The position numbers and the translations under genes are program-made. A stretch of DNA of 64,000 bases from NCBI RefSeq assembly GCF_000300195.1, contig NZ_AMQH01000006.1:416393-480392 (forward strand), in the 5' to 3' direction. Shown here one piece after another: positions 7,877 through 17,986 of the stretch. This stretch comes from Clostridium tunisiense TJ. Its GTDB lineage: Bacteria; Bacillota; Clostridia; Clostridiales; Clostridiaceae. Numbering within the stretch: position 1 is the first letter of the stretch; each line of letters opens with the position of its first letter. The notes below the pieces were generated by a model. It saw only the letters and a list, made by a program, of their open reading frames with translations, made no database searches and had not been told where the DNA came from.

Positions 7877-10243
7877 CTACTTTATTTGCACTACTGTAAC
7901 TCCTGTTCCACCTTCACCATAGTTTCCTAGTCTAGAACCTTTTACATGAGGGTGTCTTCTTAACAGGTCAGTAATTGCACTTTTTAGTACTCCTGTTCCT
8001 TTTCCGTGAATTATGGTAACTTCATTTAGTCCACCAAGATAAACTTCATCTAAGTACTTATCTACAGTGTAAATTGCTTCTTCTGCATCCATACCTCTTA
8101 AATCCACAGAAGTTGCTACATTTTTAAGATTTAGTCTAGCTTCTCTTTTTTGCATTTTAGCTTTTTTCTTATCTTCTTGGTTTACCTTTGACTTTCTTAA
8201 ATCAGAAAGTTTTACAGAAATTTTCATTATACCAGCTTGAACTTGAACTTCACCTTTGTTGTCAGGTTTTGAAAGTACTATTACATTTTGATTTAAGGAT
8301 GGAAGATAAACGTCATCTCCCTCTCGAACTGTTTTTAGTTGTTCTCCTGTATACTCTTCTGACTTTTTCATGGAATCTTCCATGTTTTCAAGCCTATCCT
8401 TTATTTTTTTTCTTTCAGTTTCTAACATATTTCTAGCTTCTGAAGAATATCCTAATTTTTCAAGATCTCTAATATTTTTAAGAATATTATCTGCCTCATC
8501 TTTAGCAATTTTAATAAGCTGTTTTGCTTCCCTTTGAGCCTCATAAAGGGCATTTTCTCTATTTTTCTCAAACTTATATAATTTCTCTTCAAATCTTTCC
8601 TTAAGCTTCTCTGCATCCTTCTTTAATATTTCAGCAGCACGAGCATCATTTTCTGCTTTAATACTCTTTTGCTGAAGACTTTGAATTAAATCTTCAAATT
8701 TAAGACTTTCACTTGATATATTTTCTCTTGCAGAGCTTATAATATATTCTGGTAGCCCTAGTCTTCTTGAAATTTCAAAGGCATTAGATTTACCTGGAAC
8801 TCCAATTAAGAGATTATAAGTTGGTCTTAAGGTCTCCACGTTAAATTCCACAGAAGCATTTTCAACTCCCACAGTTTTAAGTGCATAACCTTTTAACTCA
8901 CTATAGTGAGTGGTTGCTACAATTTTTGTGCTTCTTCCTCTTAGGTTTTCGAGAATAGACACCGCAAGGGCTGCTCCCTCTGTTGGATCAGTTCCTGAAC
9001 CTAACTCATCGAATAGAGCTAGAGTATTTTCATCTGCACCTTCAATAATTCCTACAATATTAGTCATATGAGAAGAGAAGGTAGATAGGCTTTGCTCTAT
9101 GCTTTGCTCATCTCCAATGTCTGCAAATACTTTATCAAAGAAGCTTACCACTGAACCGGCTCTTGCTGGAATTAAAATTCCACTCATAGCCATTAAGTGA
9201 ATAAGTCCAACGGTTTTTAAGGTTACAGTTTTTCCTCCAGTGTTTGGTCCCGTAATCACTAGAGAAGTAAATTCTCTACCTAAATAAATGTTACTTGGTA
9301 CCACTACCTTTTGATCTATTAATGGGTGCCTTGCCTCAATTAAATCAATGATTCCCTTATCATTAACCTCAGGGCATATACAGTTAAGTTCACCAGCATA
9401 CTTTGCTTTTGCAAAGATAAAGTCTAGTTCCCAAATTATATTTCCATTGTTTTCAACAATATCTACATTGGCAGTAACCTTTGATGAAAGTTCCCTTAGG
9501 ATTCTTTCTATTTCTGCCTTTTCCTTAAGCATTAATTCTCTAATTTCATTATTAAGTTGAACTAAGCTCATTGGCTCAATAAATAAGGTTGCTCCAGAAC
9601 CACTTTGGTCATGTACTAATCCCGGTACTTGATCCTTATATTCTGCTCTAACAGGAATAACATATCTATCTCCTCTAACGGTATATAGGTTTTCCTGTAA
9701 ATATTTTGAGTTAGCTCTAACTAGTGACCCTACTTTATCTTTAACTGAAGAGCTTTTATCTCTTAAAGTTCTTCTAATACTATATAGCGCAGCACTTGCT
9801 CTATCTGAAATTTCTTCTTCACTTACAATTGCATTAAAAATTTCATCCTCAAGCTTTTTAAGTGGTACAAGTCCTATTATAATATCCTCAAGAACTCTAT
9901 AGCCTTGCTCCTCTTCCTTGTGAGCAATGTAATCCTTAAATAATCTTGCACATCTTAGCATGGAACCAATCCTTAAAAGTTCTCCTGGCATTAAGGCTGA
10001 ACCCTTAGCTGCCCTTGAAATTCCTTCTCTTACATCATGAATTCCATCAAAGGGTGGCGCTCCTTTTAAGCTTGAAATTTCTAGAGCCTCCTTAGTTTCT
10101 TCTAGGTGCTCTTTCATTTCATAAAGATTTTTATAAGGCATTAAATTATCAACAATATCTTTTCCCGCAGAGGTTTTGGCGTACTTTTTTATACTTTCTT
10201 TAATTTTTCCGTATTCTAATACCTTTAAGGTCTTCTCGTTCAT
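7877..10243 (-). CDS. mutS2: MutS2 (RqcU-type ATPase/endonuclease)
   Basis: A 788-residue MutS-family ATPase of the MutS2 branch, without the mismatch-recognition domain. Core and clamp come first, then Walker A GPNTGGKT (332-339), Walker B LALFDELGSGTDP (about 408-420), a long coiled coil (about 510-640) and a C-terminal Smr nuclease domain (about 709-788) with DLRG and HGKGTG. MutS2 proteins suppress homologous recombination, and in Bacillus act on collided ribosomes. Full length, no missing motif. It follows the U32 gene by 17 bp, which points to an operon U32-mutS2-DUF523. Confidence 0.96.
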   Translation of the reverse strand: MNEKTLKVLEYGKIKESIKKYAKTSAGKDIVDNLMPYKNLYEMKEHLEETKEALEISSLKGAPPFDGIHDVREGISRAAKGSALMPGELLRIGSMLRCARLFKDYIAHKEEEQGYRVLEDIIIGLVPLKKLEDEIFNAIVSEEEISDRASAALYSIRRTLRDKSSSVKDKVGSLVRANSKYLQENLYTVRGDRYVIPVRAEYKDQVPGLVHDQSGSGATLFIEPMSLVQLNNEIRELMLKEKAEIERILRELSSKVTANVDIVENNGNIIWELDFIFAKAKYAGELNCICPEVNDKGIIDLIEARHPLIDQKVVVPSNIYLGREFTSLVITGPNTGGKTVTLKTVGLIHLMAMSGILIPARAGSVVSFFDKVFADIGDEQSIEQSLSTFSSHMTNIVGIIEGADENTLALFDELGSGTDPTEGAALAVSILENLRGRSTKIVATTHYSELKGYALKTVGVENASVEFNVETLRPTYNLLIGVPGKSNAFEISRRLGLPEYIISSARENISSESLKFEDLIQSLQQKSIKAENDARAAEILKKDAEKLKERFEEKLYKFEKNRENALYEAQREAKQLIKIAKDEADNILKNIRDLEKLGYSSEARNMLETERKKIKDRLENMEDSMKKSEEYTGEQLKTVREGDDVYLPSLNQNVIVLSKPDNKGEVQVQAGIMKISVKLSDLRKSKVNQEDKKKAKMQKREARLNLKNVATSVDLRGMDAEEAIYTVDKYLDEVYLGGLNEVTIIHGKGTGVLKSAITDLLRRHPHVKGSRLGNYGEGGTGVTVVQIK

Positions 10244-10260
10244 TCTTTCACCTGCTCTCT

Positions 10261-12636
10261 TTATTCTACTCCTCTTTTATAATGTCCTCTTGTGTATTCC
10301 TTATAGTCACCTTCATACTTCTCGTCCATAATCATCTTTAGTACTTCTTTTATTTTATTTTCATCCTCATCTATAAAGTCCACTCTAAAGAAATTATATC
10401 CATTCTTTTTAAGTTCCTTCATATGAGGCACTAAGTTTACAGGCACATGGTTATAAATATGACTTCTACAATACTTATCAGTTTTTAAAATGAATTCTTC
10501 ACCCATTCTATCCCTTAAAGTAAAAATGTCTCTTGCGCAATTAGCTCTGCAGCTCTTATTACTACTTTTTTCTCCAAAGGTGCTGCCAATAACGCAGTAC
10601 TCACTTATCATAAGTTCATATTTTCCATAAAGAATAATTTGCATTGGCTTTTTCGTTTTTTCTGATAATTCCCTAAGTTCTCTTCCATTTAGCTCTACAC
10701 TTAGGGCTGAAATATCCGCATAGCCACTGTAAAAGTCATAGCTGTTATGATTAAATATATTTAATTTATAGTCTCCAATTATTGAAGTCCTATCTTTAAA
10801 TCTATTAATAATTCCAAGATTTGCAGTGACAATTCCCTTAACATTATTTAAGTTTTCTTCCACTACCCTTGCAATTCCCTCAAACTCTTCTTTAATTATA
10901 TTTGGCACCTTAATATAAATGTTATTATAATTTAGCTCATTAATTTTTATATCATTGCCCATAGAAAATAAATCTAAGGCTAAAGCAATATTATTATATT
11001 TACTATTTAATTTTTCTTCTTCAATAAAGTTAATTACTGTGTTATATTGCTCTGATGAAGAAACGCAGATTAATAAGTCTGGAATTTCTTTGTGGGATTT
11101 TCCTCTATAGTTCTCCTCTACCCTTAATATATTTTCTTCACTTCTCTTATACCTTAAGGTTATGAAGTTAATAATTTTATCTATTAATTCTCTACGAACT
11201 AAGTTAATCCCTGCTACGGGTAAGAATCCTTCCTGAAGTTCCTTAAAGTCCACTTTATTCAGGTTAAAAGGTGTATCTCCTAGTTTGCTTAAGTTTTTAA
11301 TTATACTTTCCTTATCCAAAGGCCTTTTTTGAGCTACCTGAACAATATCACCAGTTACTTCAAAGGTTTCTCCTTCATATTCAGCCTTTAGTTTAAAGGG
11401 CTCATTAACCTTAAATTCTACTTCTATATCTATTGGAAGCTTCTTTTCGTATATATTTTCATAGGCTGTAGAAAGCTCCTTCATAAGCTTTGTATCTGAA
11501 GTTACATAAAGCTCATCATTGGGTTTATATTTTTCTGGCTTGAGCTTTACTATGTCTCCTTTTTTAGCAAACTCCACTTTTTCTTTACCCTTTACTATAG
11601 AGGTTATATTAAAGCCGCCTTGATTAATTCTAATTCCATCTCCAAGAGAAATGTCCTTAGATAGGGTAATAGATAAGTCCTTATTTGCTTTTCCTAGGTA
11701 TACTCCTGTATTTTTAGGGAAGCTGTAAGCCATCATATCCTTGCCCACATTTCCACGAAGATATGCTTTAGAAAACCCTTCTCTATTGAATAATTGGGTA
11801 AGAACTTCCCTATGTCTACTACTATCATAGCCCTTTTCTTTATAAACACTTTCAAGGGCTTCTCTATAACTTGATACTACTCCAGCCACATATTCTGGCT
11901 TTTTCATTCTTCCTTCAATTTTTAGTGAAGAAGTATTACTTTCTACTAAATCTTTAATTTCATCAATGGTGCACATATCCTTTGGACTTAGTAAATACCC
12001 TTCTCTAGTTTCCTCATTTCCCTTATTAATAACAGTATAAGGTAATCTGCAAGGCTGAGCACATCTTCCTCTATTTCCACTTCTTCCACCAATAACACTA
12101 CTCATAAGACATTGTCCTGAATAACTTATACATAAAGCTCCATGAACAAATACCTCTGTTTCCACACCTAAATCTGTAGAAATGTACTTAATTTCCTTTA
12201 GGCTTAATTCTCTTGAAAGTACTATCCTTTGAAAACCTAAATCTCTTAAAAACAATGCACCTTCTCCATTGTGAATTGTCATCTGAGTTGAGGCATGTAT
12301 TTCAAAATCCATCATAGAGGCTTTCACTAAAGTAAATAACCCCATATCCTGAATTATTAGTGCATCTACACCAATGGTATATAAATATTTTGCATATTCA
12401 AAGGCTTCTTTCATTTCATTTTCTTTTATTAAGGTATTTAGTGCAATGTATACTTTTATTCCATAAAGATGGCAGTAATCCACTGCTCTAATTAAGTCTT
12501 CATCACTAAAATTACTTGCATAAGCTCTTGCTGAAAATTTTGTTCCTCCCATGTAAATAGCATCACAACCTGATTGCACTGCTGCATACATGCTCTCCAA
12601 GCTTCCGCCTGGTGCTAATAACTCTATTTTATTCAT
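10261..12636 (-). CDS. U32 family peptidase-like protein with DUF3656 (RlhA-like)
   Basis: About 791 residues. The N-terminal U32 domain starts IELLAPGGSLESMYAA and has the conserved Cys set (HGALCISYSGQC and NRGRCAQPCR), followed by a DUF3656 region and a C-terminal extension with another cysteine pair near SCRANCARD. The E. coli relative RlhA hydroxylates a cytidine in 23S rRNA; U32 proteins generally turn out to be RNA hydroxylases rather than proteases, so an RNA-modifying role is likely but not shown. The start at 12636 is chosen because AGGAG sits 8 bases upstream, while the first in-frame ATG (12657) is at the predicted transcription start. First gene of the mutS2 transcript. Confidence 0.85.
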   Translation of the reverse strand: MNKIELLAPGGSLESMYAAVQSGCDAIYMGGTKFSARAYASNFSDEDLIRAVDYCHLYGIKVYIALNTLIKENEMKEAFEYAKYLYTIGVDALIIQDMGLFTLVKASMMDFEIHASTQMTIHNGEGALFLRDLGFQRIVLSRELSLKEIKYISTDLGVETEVFVHGALCISYSGQCLMSSVIGGRSGNRGRCAQPCRLPYTVINKGNEETREGYLLSPKDMCTIDEIKDLVESNTSSLKIEGRMKKPEYVAGVVSSYREALESVYKEKGYDSSRHREVLTQLFNREGFSKAYLRGNVGKDMMAYSFPKNTGVYLGKANKDLSITLSKDISLGDGIRINQGGFNITSIVKGKEKVEFAKKGDIVKLKPEKYKPNDELYVTSDTKLMKELSTAYENIYEKKLPIDIEVEFKVNEPFKLKAEYEGETFEVTGDIVQVAQKRPLDKESIIKNLSKLGDTPFNLNKVDFKELQEGFLPVAGINLVRRELIDKIINFITLRYKRSEENILRVEENYRGKSHKEIPDLLICVSSSEQYNTVINFIEEEKLNSKYNNIALALDLFSMGNDIKINELNYNNIYIKVPNIIKEEFEGIARVVEENLNNVKGIVTANLGIINRFKDRTSIIGDYKLNIFNHNSYDFYSGYADISALSVELNGRELRELSEKTKKPMQIILYGKYELMISEYCVIGSTFGEKSSNKSCRANCARDIFTLRDRMGEEFILKTDKYCRSHIYNHVPVNLVPHMKELKKNGYNFFRVDFIDEDENKIKEVLKMIMDEKYEGDYKEYTRGHYKRGVE

Positions 12637-12664
12637 ATTCATCTCTCCTATTGCCATACCTATA

Positions 12665-12692
12665 ATTATACAATACTGTGAATATAAAACAA
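12665..12692 (-). promoter_or_regulatory. Promoter of the U32-mutS2 transcript
   Basis: Minus strand TTGTTT, a 16-base spacer and TATAAT; transcription start near 12658. Confidence 0.55.
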
Positions 12693-12968
12693 GGTAATGT
12701 ATTTGTACAAATTATAGTAAAACTTCCAAATAAGGCAGTATCTTATAGTTTAATTTGGTTTTCTTCTTTAGTTTTAACCAACTTTTCTATTTAATGTACT
12801 TGTTTAAGGTTATACTCTGTTTTATATTTTTAATCATCTATTTGCTCTAGTACCTAATATAATTTCTTTTTGACTTCTATATATTTCTAGTTTATCATTA
12901 ATTTGTATATAATTATATTGCATTGTTGAAAAGTTTCATATAGGTTATTTTAAAGGAGAGGTTTATCA
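12693..12968. other. Intergenic region between divergent genes
   Basis: A+T-rich. I see no gene and no hairpin. The promoter of the DUF4177 gene should lie here but no clear pair of boxes stands out. Confidence 0.35.
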
Positions 12969-13163
12969 ATGTATGAATATAAGGTTTTCAGATGGAGATT
13001 TGATTTAAATACCCCAGAAGAACTTGAGGTTGCTTTAAATGATTATGCTAAAGAAGGCTGGAGATTATTTAATATCATGCCAAATGTTAAAGGAAGTGGC
13101 GGAGCTTTATTTTCCTCAGTAGATGGAAATGAAGCTACTATTGTTATGGAAAGAACTAAATAA
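12969..13163 (+). CDS. DUF4177 domain small protein
   Basis: A 64-residue protein with the DUF4177 pattern: YEYKVFRW at the start, LNDYAKEGWRLFNIMP in the middle and a hydrophobic final strand ATIVMERT. Members are small, cytoplasmic, single-domain alpha-beta proteins of unknown function. The start follows AAAGGAGAGG at good spacing. It stands alone on the plus strand between minus-strand genes. Confidence 0.82.
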   Translation: MYEYKVFRWRFDLNTPEELEVALNDYAKEGWRLFNIMPNVKGSGGALFSSVDGNEATIVMERTK

Positions 13164-13208
13164 GCTTCCCCATAATAAATTCCTTTGCTTTTAATAAAAT
13201 GACTAGAA

Positions 13209-13259
13209 TAAAAAAGGGACTGTCTCATAATGCATTAACTGCACTTGGAGAAGTCCCTT
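13209..13259 (-). terminator. Terminator of the glycosyltransferase gene, resembling an IS end
   Basis: Arms AAGGGACT and AGTCCCTT separated by 30 bases, followed on the minus strand by six T. The sequence GGGACTGTCTCATAATG resembles terminal repeats seen on some insertion sequences, so the hairpin may be a captured IS remnant. Confidence 0.6.
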
Positions 13260-13399
13260 ATATAATTTATAGTAAAATTTATTTTAAAATTAAATCTTTA
13301 GATAGTCTGCATTGTATATTTAAAATATTTGTATATACTAAATAATTTGTTTTGACACAGCTACGTTCTATTTGCCAAACATCTCATTCTCTTGAAAAA

Positions 13400-14386
13400 T
13401 TATAACTCCAAATAACTTTTGTATATTTCCTCTATAGCCTTTTTCCAAGTGAAATTATTCTCTATATGCTCCTTTAATTTACTGCTCTTTCTTTTTCCAT
13501 ACCCCTTAACAATTGCTTCCTTTATGCTGTTTTCATCATAAGGATTGCAATATATGCCCATATCCTTAAAGTATTCCCTTGAAGCTCCTTCTTCTGTCAC
13601 TACAATATTGGTGCTACTGGCTGCTGCCTCTAAGGAAGAAAGACTGGTTACCTCTGCAAAGCTTGGAAGCACATGAACCTTTGCAAACTTATAAGCATTA
13701 TACACATTGTAACTATCCATAAAACCTAAATACTTTACATTGGAGTACTGTAAACATTTTCTTAAATAAGCTTTTTCAGCAACTGGTCCAATTAAAACTA
13801 AAGTTATTCCTAGTTCATGGCATAGTTTACTTAGGGTGAGCTGATTTTTAGCGGCACATATTCTTCCAACAGAAACCACATACTTATCTAGATTGTATCT
13901 TTCTTTAAAATTATATAGTGGTATATCTTCATATTCTAAATCAACTCCATTATGAATAACCCTAAACTTATCACCTAGATCAAAATCCTTTAATAGAGCA
14001 TCCTTTTCATAATTGCTATTACATATTATTAGCTTGCTCCTGTTTAGCAATTCTTCTCTATATGTTTTGCAATTATTCCACAGTTTAAATCTGTCCATAT
14101 CTTCAATATGAGTGTAAAATTTACTCATGTTGAAATAAAAAGGAGATACTACAAGCTTATTTTTATAGTTGCTAGCCCCTTTAAAATGTTTATAAGAATC
14201 AAAAATGCTTTTTACATCAAACAAATGGACAATATCATAACTGCTATAATCATAATCATCATCACTGCAGGCTATATCTACCCTTATTCCTAACTCCTTT
14301 AAGTAATTATATATCTTAAGCAGAATAGTTGTGTCTCCTGCAGTATTTTTCAGATAATCCCCTCTTGCACATAGTAATACCTTCAT
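13400..14386 (-). CDS. Glycosyltransferase, GT4-like
   Basis: A 328-residue GT-B-fold glycosyltransferase. The first domain has a Rossmann start (MKVLLCARGDY) and ICNSNYEKD; the second carries VSVGRICAAKNQ and the donor-binding region HVLPSFAEVTSLSSLEAAA, with the two glutamates spaced as in GT4. No signal or membrane segment, so it acts in the cytoplasm or at the inner membrane face. Donor and acceptor are unknown. The ATG at 14386 follows GGGGG. It is 117 bp downstream of zapA with a terminator between them, so it is probably transcribed separately. Confidence 0.82.
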   Translation of the reverse strand: MKVLLCARGDYLKNTAGDTTILLKIYNYLKELGIRVDIACSDDDYDYSSYDIVHLFDVKSIFDSYKHFKGASNYKNKLVVSPFYFNMSKFYTHIEDMDRFKLWNNCKTYREELLNRSKLIICNSNYEKDALLKDFDLGDKFRVIHNGVDLEYEDIPLYNFKERYNLDKYVVSVGRICAAKNQLTLSKLCHELGITLVLIGPVAEKAYLRKCLQYSNVKYLGFMDSYNVYNAYKFAKVHVLPSFAEVTSLSSLEAAASSTNIVVTEEGASREYFKDMGIYCNPYDENSIKEAIVKGYGKRKSSKLKEHIENNFTWKKAIEEIYKSYLEL

Positions 14387-14471
14387 TCCATATCCCCCTA
14401 GTAATCTACCTTTAAGATATAACTATGCCAGTTGGTTTTTAATTATCACAATTACAAAACAAAATGCACAG

Positions 14472-14495
14472 AAAAACACCATTTAAGGTGTTTTT
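14472..14495 (-). terminator. Terminator of zapA
   Basis: AAAAACACC / GGTGTTTTT with a 6-base loop, a few bases after the zapA stop. Confidence 0.75.
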
Positions 14496-14503
14496 CCATG
14501 CAT

Positions 14504-15130
14504 CTATTTTAAGAAGGGAACTTTTTTATGCTTTTCTTGTAAAATTTCGATATTTTTAACTTGAACTTCCTTGAGAAGGTCTTTTATCTTTCTGTTCTTA
14601 TCACAAACTTCATCACCGAGTCTTCTTTTTTCTGAAAACAACATTTTATTATAAGTTGAATTTCTTTCGTTTTCTTCTTTTAACTTTTGATTTTCTTCTT
14701 GAACTTCTTTAACTATGGCTTTCATTATATCCATTTGTTCATTCATACTTTTTAATTCTTCCTTAAGAGAATCCTGCTGTAAGTTTTCTGAATTACTTAA
14801 TTTCGACTCAAGATCCACCTTCTGCATAGAAATTCCCTCTAAAGCAGCTTTTAATCTCTCTATTTCTGATATGAAATTCTTTTGTTCATTAAGTAAAGCT
14901 TTATAATTCTCATTGAGTCTTTCATAGGCTTCTCTGCTCTTGAAAGACTCATCCCCAAGATTCAATGCAGCAAGAATTGTTGCATCTGGGCGACTTATTT
15001 TTGGATTATTTTCCATTAGAGTGGATATTTTTTTATCCACATAACGAGCTACCATATGTAAATAAGCATCATTTTCTTCTGCTTTAAGATTATACTCCAT
15101 TCCATTTATCCTAACAGTAATAATGTTCAC
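14504..15130 (-). CDS. zapA: Cell division protein ZapA with long coiled-coil tail
   Basis: Residues 1-85 are a ZapA domain (ITVRINGMEYNLKAEEN, then ARYVDKKISTLMENNP and ATILAALNLGDE). ZapA binds FtsZ and bundles protofilaments at the division site. A coiled coil (about 70-205) rich in Glu, Lys and Leu follows, so the protein is 208 residues instead of the usual 85-110; such long forms are known in clostridia. GTG start at 15130 with GAGGGTG five bases upstream. It lies downstream of pheT, the usual Firmicute order, but a terminator intervenes. Confidence 0.88.
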   Translation of the reverse strand: MNIITVRINGMEYNLKAEENDAYLHMVARYVDKKISTLMENNPKISRPDATILAALNLGDESFKSREAYERLNENYKALLNEQKNFISEIERLKAALEGISMQKVDLESKLSNSENLQQDSLKEELKSMNEQMDIMKAIVKEVQEENQKLKEENERNSTYNKMLFSEKRRLGDEVCDKNRKIKDLLKEVQVKNIEILQEKHKKVPFLK

Positions 15131-15308
15131 AAAAACACCCTCTTAAATATATAGTTAACTATATTCTAACATAGAAAGTATTTTTATTGAACTATTATTA
15201 TAGTAAAATCTCCAAAAACTACTCAATTTTTATATAATTTTTAATGAATATTAAAGATTTCTTTCATATATGCCCTAATTTTAATCATTATATTTAAAAT
15301 ATAATAAT

Positions 15309-15369
15309 AAAACCCTAGAATATCTAAAATGCCTTTTTTATTTTGCATCTTATATTTTTCTAGGGTTTT
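15309..15369 (-). terminator. Terminator of pheST
   Basis: Arms AAAACCCTAGAA and TTCTAGGGTTTT enclose a 37-base loop; on the minus strand TTTTATTATTAT follows. It lies 70 bp after the pheT stop. Confidence 0.7.
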
Positions 15370-15438
15370 AATGTAACACTTTAAATTAACTTAAATCAAT
15401 TTATATTAGAATTTATAACTTTCCATATAAATTACTAT

Positions 15439-17823
15439 TTACACTTGTCTAAGTTCAGCTCCAAGCTTATGCTCAAGACTTCTTAATATCTTATCATGAA
15501 CCTTAGTAACTTCATCATCTGTTAAAGTTTTTTCACTATGTCTATACACTATTGAGTAAGCAATACTCTTTTTACCTTCTGGGATTTGTTTACCCTTGTA
15601 AACGTCAAACAACTTAACGCTTTCAAGAATTCCCCCACCTTGCTTTTTAATAGTATCTTCTATATCTTGCACTAGTACTTCATCTTCTACAAGAAGTGCT
15701 ATATCTCTAGTAACAGCTGGGAATTTAGGAAGAGCTTTATATTTTCTGCCCATCTTTGAATTCTTCATTAATAAGTCTAAGTTTAGCTCTGCAATGAAGC
15801 ATCTTACATCCATACCATAGTTATTAGCCACATCTGGGTGCATTTCTCCTAAAACTCCAATGTAATCCTTACCCACATAAAGAGCTGCAGTTTTTCCAGG
15901 ATGGAAACTTGGGTTACTACTTTCTCTTTTAAAGGATGGATTATTTATTCCTAAGGAATGTAGTATATTTTCCACAACTCCTTTAAGCTCTAAATAATCT
16001 AAATTACCATACATCCCTAAAGTTACTATATTTCTCTCCTCTGGTAATTTGTTTTCATCTTGATTTTTTATATAAACCTTACCAATTTCAAAAAGCATGG
16101 CTTCTTCATTACTCTTTGCATAATTTCTTCCTAGAGATTCCATCATGGATGCTAGGGTTGTAGTTCTCATGATTTTAAAATCTTCCCCTAGGGGATTCCT
16201 AATTTCAACTGCATTTCTTAACATGCTATCCTCTGGGAATAGTAATTTATCAAATATTTTAGTACTTACAAAAGAATAGCTGATGGATTGATTTAATCCA
16301 CTATTTACAAGAGTGTTTACAACCTTATCTTCAAGGCTTTGCTTTAAGGATTTTCCACCCTTTGTAGTGTCACAGCTTGGTAGAGTTGATTTAAAGTTAT
16401 TATATCCATAAATTCTTGCTATTTCCTCAGCAATATCCTCTTTTATATTTAAATCACTTCTAAAAGTCGGGCATTCTACAATAAGCATATCCCCAGATAT
16501 AGTTGTGTTTAAATCTAAACTATCTAAGTATTTTTTCATATCTTCCTTAGCTATATTGCTTCCTAAAAATTTATTTACCCAAACTGAGTCAACTTCTAAG
16601 AAATGTGACTTTTTAGGGTTAGGATAAACATCTATAACACCTTCCATCACTTCTCCTGCTCCTAGTTCCTCTATTAAAGCACAAGTTCTCTCCATAGCTA
16701 CTTCTACTAGGTTCGGATCTAAATCCTTTTCAAATTTAGAGGAAGCTTCAGTTCTTAAACCTAATTTTTTAGAAGAATTTCTAATATTAGTTCCATCAAA
16801 ATTAGCAAACTCAAGAACTACCATAGTGGTATCTTCCTTAACCTCAGAGTTAAGCCCTCCCATTATACCTGCAAGGCCTATGGTTTTCTCTCCATCTTTT
16901 ATATTTAATACATTGTTATCTAAAGTTCTTTCAACTTCATCTAAAGTAGTGAATTTTTCTCCCTCTTCAGCTCTTTCAACTACAATAGTATTAGTAGTTA
17001 TTTCTCTTACATCAAAGGCATGCATTGGCTGACCAAGCTCTATCATAACAAAGTTAGTTATATCCACTATGTTGTTTATTGGTCTTATATCCGCTTCAAG
17101 AAGTCTTTCTTGCATCCATTGTGGTGATGGAGCTATTTTAATATTCTTAACCCCTTTAAGCATATATCTTCTGCATAATTCATCTTTAATCTCAACTTTA
17201 TAGTTAGCCGTTACATCTTCTTTACAAGCAGCAGTAAAGGTTGTGTTTGGCATGTTATAAGTTGTACCTAGAGTTGCTGCTGTTTCTCTTGCCATACCCA
17301 CTATACTTAAGCAATCTGGTCTATTAGAAGTTATTTCAAAATCAATTACTGCACTTTGAAGATTTAAAACTTCTTTAATATCCTTTCCTATTGGAGTATC
17401 CTGTGGTAATATCATTAAGCCGTGAACTGGCTCATCTCCTGCTATGCCTAGTTCTTCTTCAGAACAGAACATACCATTAGACACTACTCCTCTTAGTTTT
17501 CCTTTTTTAATTTTTAATCCACCGTGTAAGGTTGAGCCATGTAATGCCACAGGAATTATATCTTGTTCCTTCATATTTTTCGCAGCAGTAACAATTTGAA
17601 TAGGTTCTTCTTTATTAATATCTACTTGACATACTACTAAAGCATCTGCATCTGGATGCTTTTCAATTTTTGTTATTTTCCCTGTAACTACGTTGGAGAT
17701 TTCATCTCCTGAAGTAATTAACTCCTCAACCTTTGACCCTGATAAAGTTAGGGCATCTGCTAATTCCTTTGGTGAAACTTTTATATCAACATAATCTTTA
17801 AGCCATTTAACTGGAACCTTCAT
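15439..17823 (-). CDS. pheT: Phenylalanyl-tRNA synthetase beta subunit
   Basis: A 794-residue PheT, full length. It has an N-terminal EMAP/tRNA-binding domain (about 40-150; [16 protein letters not shown]), B3/B4 editing and B5 domains in the middle, and a C-terminal ferredoxin-fold anticodon-binding domain ([16 protein letters not shown] to the end). With PheS it forms the alpha2-beta2 enzyme that charges tRNA-Phe. RBS AAAGGAGG at good spacing. It is separated from pheS by a 159-bp palindromic spacer. Confidence 0.97.
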   Translation of the reverse strand: MKVPVKWLKDYVDIKVSPKELADALTLSGSKVEELITSGDEISNVVTGKITKIEKHPDADALVVCQVDINKEEPIQIVTAAKNMKEQDIIPVALHGSTLHGGLKIKKGKLRGVVSNGMFCSEEELGIAGDEPVHGLMILPQDTPIGKDIKEVLNLQSAVIDFEITSNRPDCLSIVGMARETAATLGTTYNMPNTTFTAACKEDVTANYKVEIKDELCRRYMLKGVKNIKIAPSPQWMQERLLEADIRPINNIVDITNFVMIELGQPMHAFDVREITTNTIVVERAEEGEKFTTLDEVERTLDNNVLNIKDGEKTIGLAGIMGGLNSEVKEDTTMVVLEFANFDGTNIRNSSKKLGLRTEASSKFEKDLDPNLVEVAMERTCALIEELGAGEVMEGVIDVYPNPKKSHFLEVDSVWVNKFLGSNIAKEDMKKYLDSLDLNTTISGDMLIVECPTFRSDLNIKEDIAEEIARIYGYNNFKSTLPSCDTTKGGKSLKQSLEDKVVNTLVNSGLNQSISYSFVSTKIFDKLLFPEDSMLRNAVEIRNPLGEDFKIMRTTTLASMMESLGRNYAKSNEEAMLFEIGKVYIKNQDENKLPEERNIVTLGMYGNLDYLELKGVVENILHSLGINNPSFKRESSNPSFHPGKTAALYVGKDYIGVLGEMHPDVANNYGMDVRCFIAELNLDLLMKNSKMGRKYKALPKFPAVTRDIALLVEDEVLVQDIEDTIKKQGGGILESVKLFDVYKGKQIPEGKKSIAYSIVYRHSEKTLTDDEVTKVHDKILRSLEHKLGAELRQV

Positions 17824-17857
17824 GTTTCTTCCTCCTTTAATTTAAGTAATTTTTTAA

Positions 17858-17986
17858 TTAAGACATCTTTAAAAATAAATAAGCCAGTGTCCTTGTCGGC
17901 ACAAGCTTGCTTGTGAACACAAACTTGCTTGTGAGCTCAAAGTATCCTTCACCTCTTTGACTTATTATTTATTTTCATATGCCTAA
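17858..17986. repeat. Palindromic element between pheS and pheT
   Basis: The ends (CATCTTTAAAAATAAATAAG and TTATTATTTATTTTCATATG) form a long imperfect inverted repeat and match elements at 19038 and 54340. The right end reaches the pheS stop codon. The centre differs from the other copies and contains two 18-bp tandem units with hairpin symmetry (17900 and 17918). Confidence 0.55.
17900..17934. repeat. Two 18-bp tandem units
   Basis: CACAAGCTTGCTTGTGA and CACAAACTTGCTTGTGA at an exact period of 18; each is itself a small palindrome (CACAAG/CTTGTG). They lie inside the pheS-pheT palindromic element. Confidence 0.7.
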
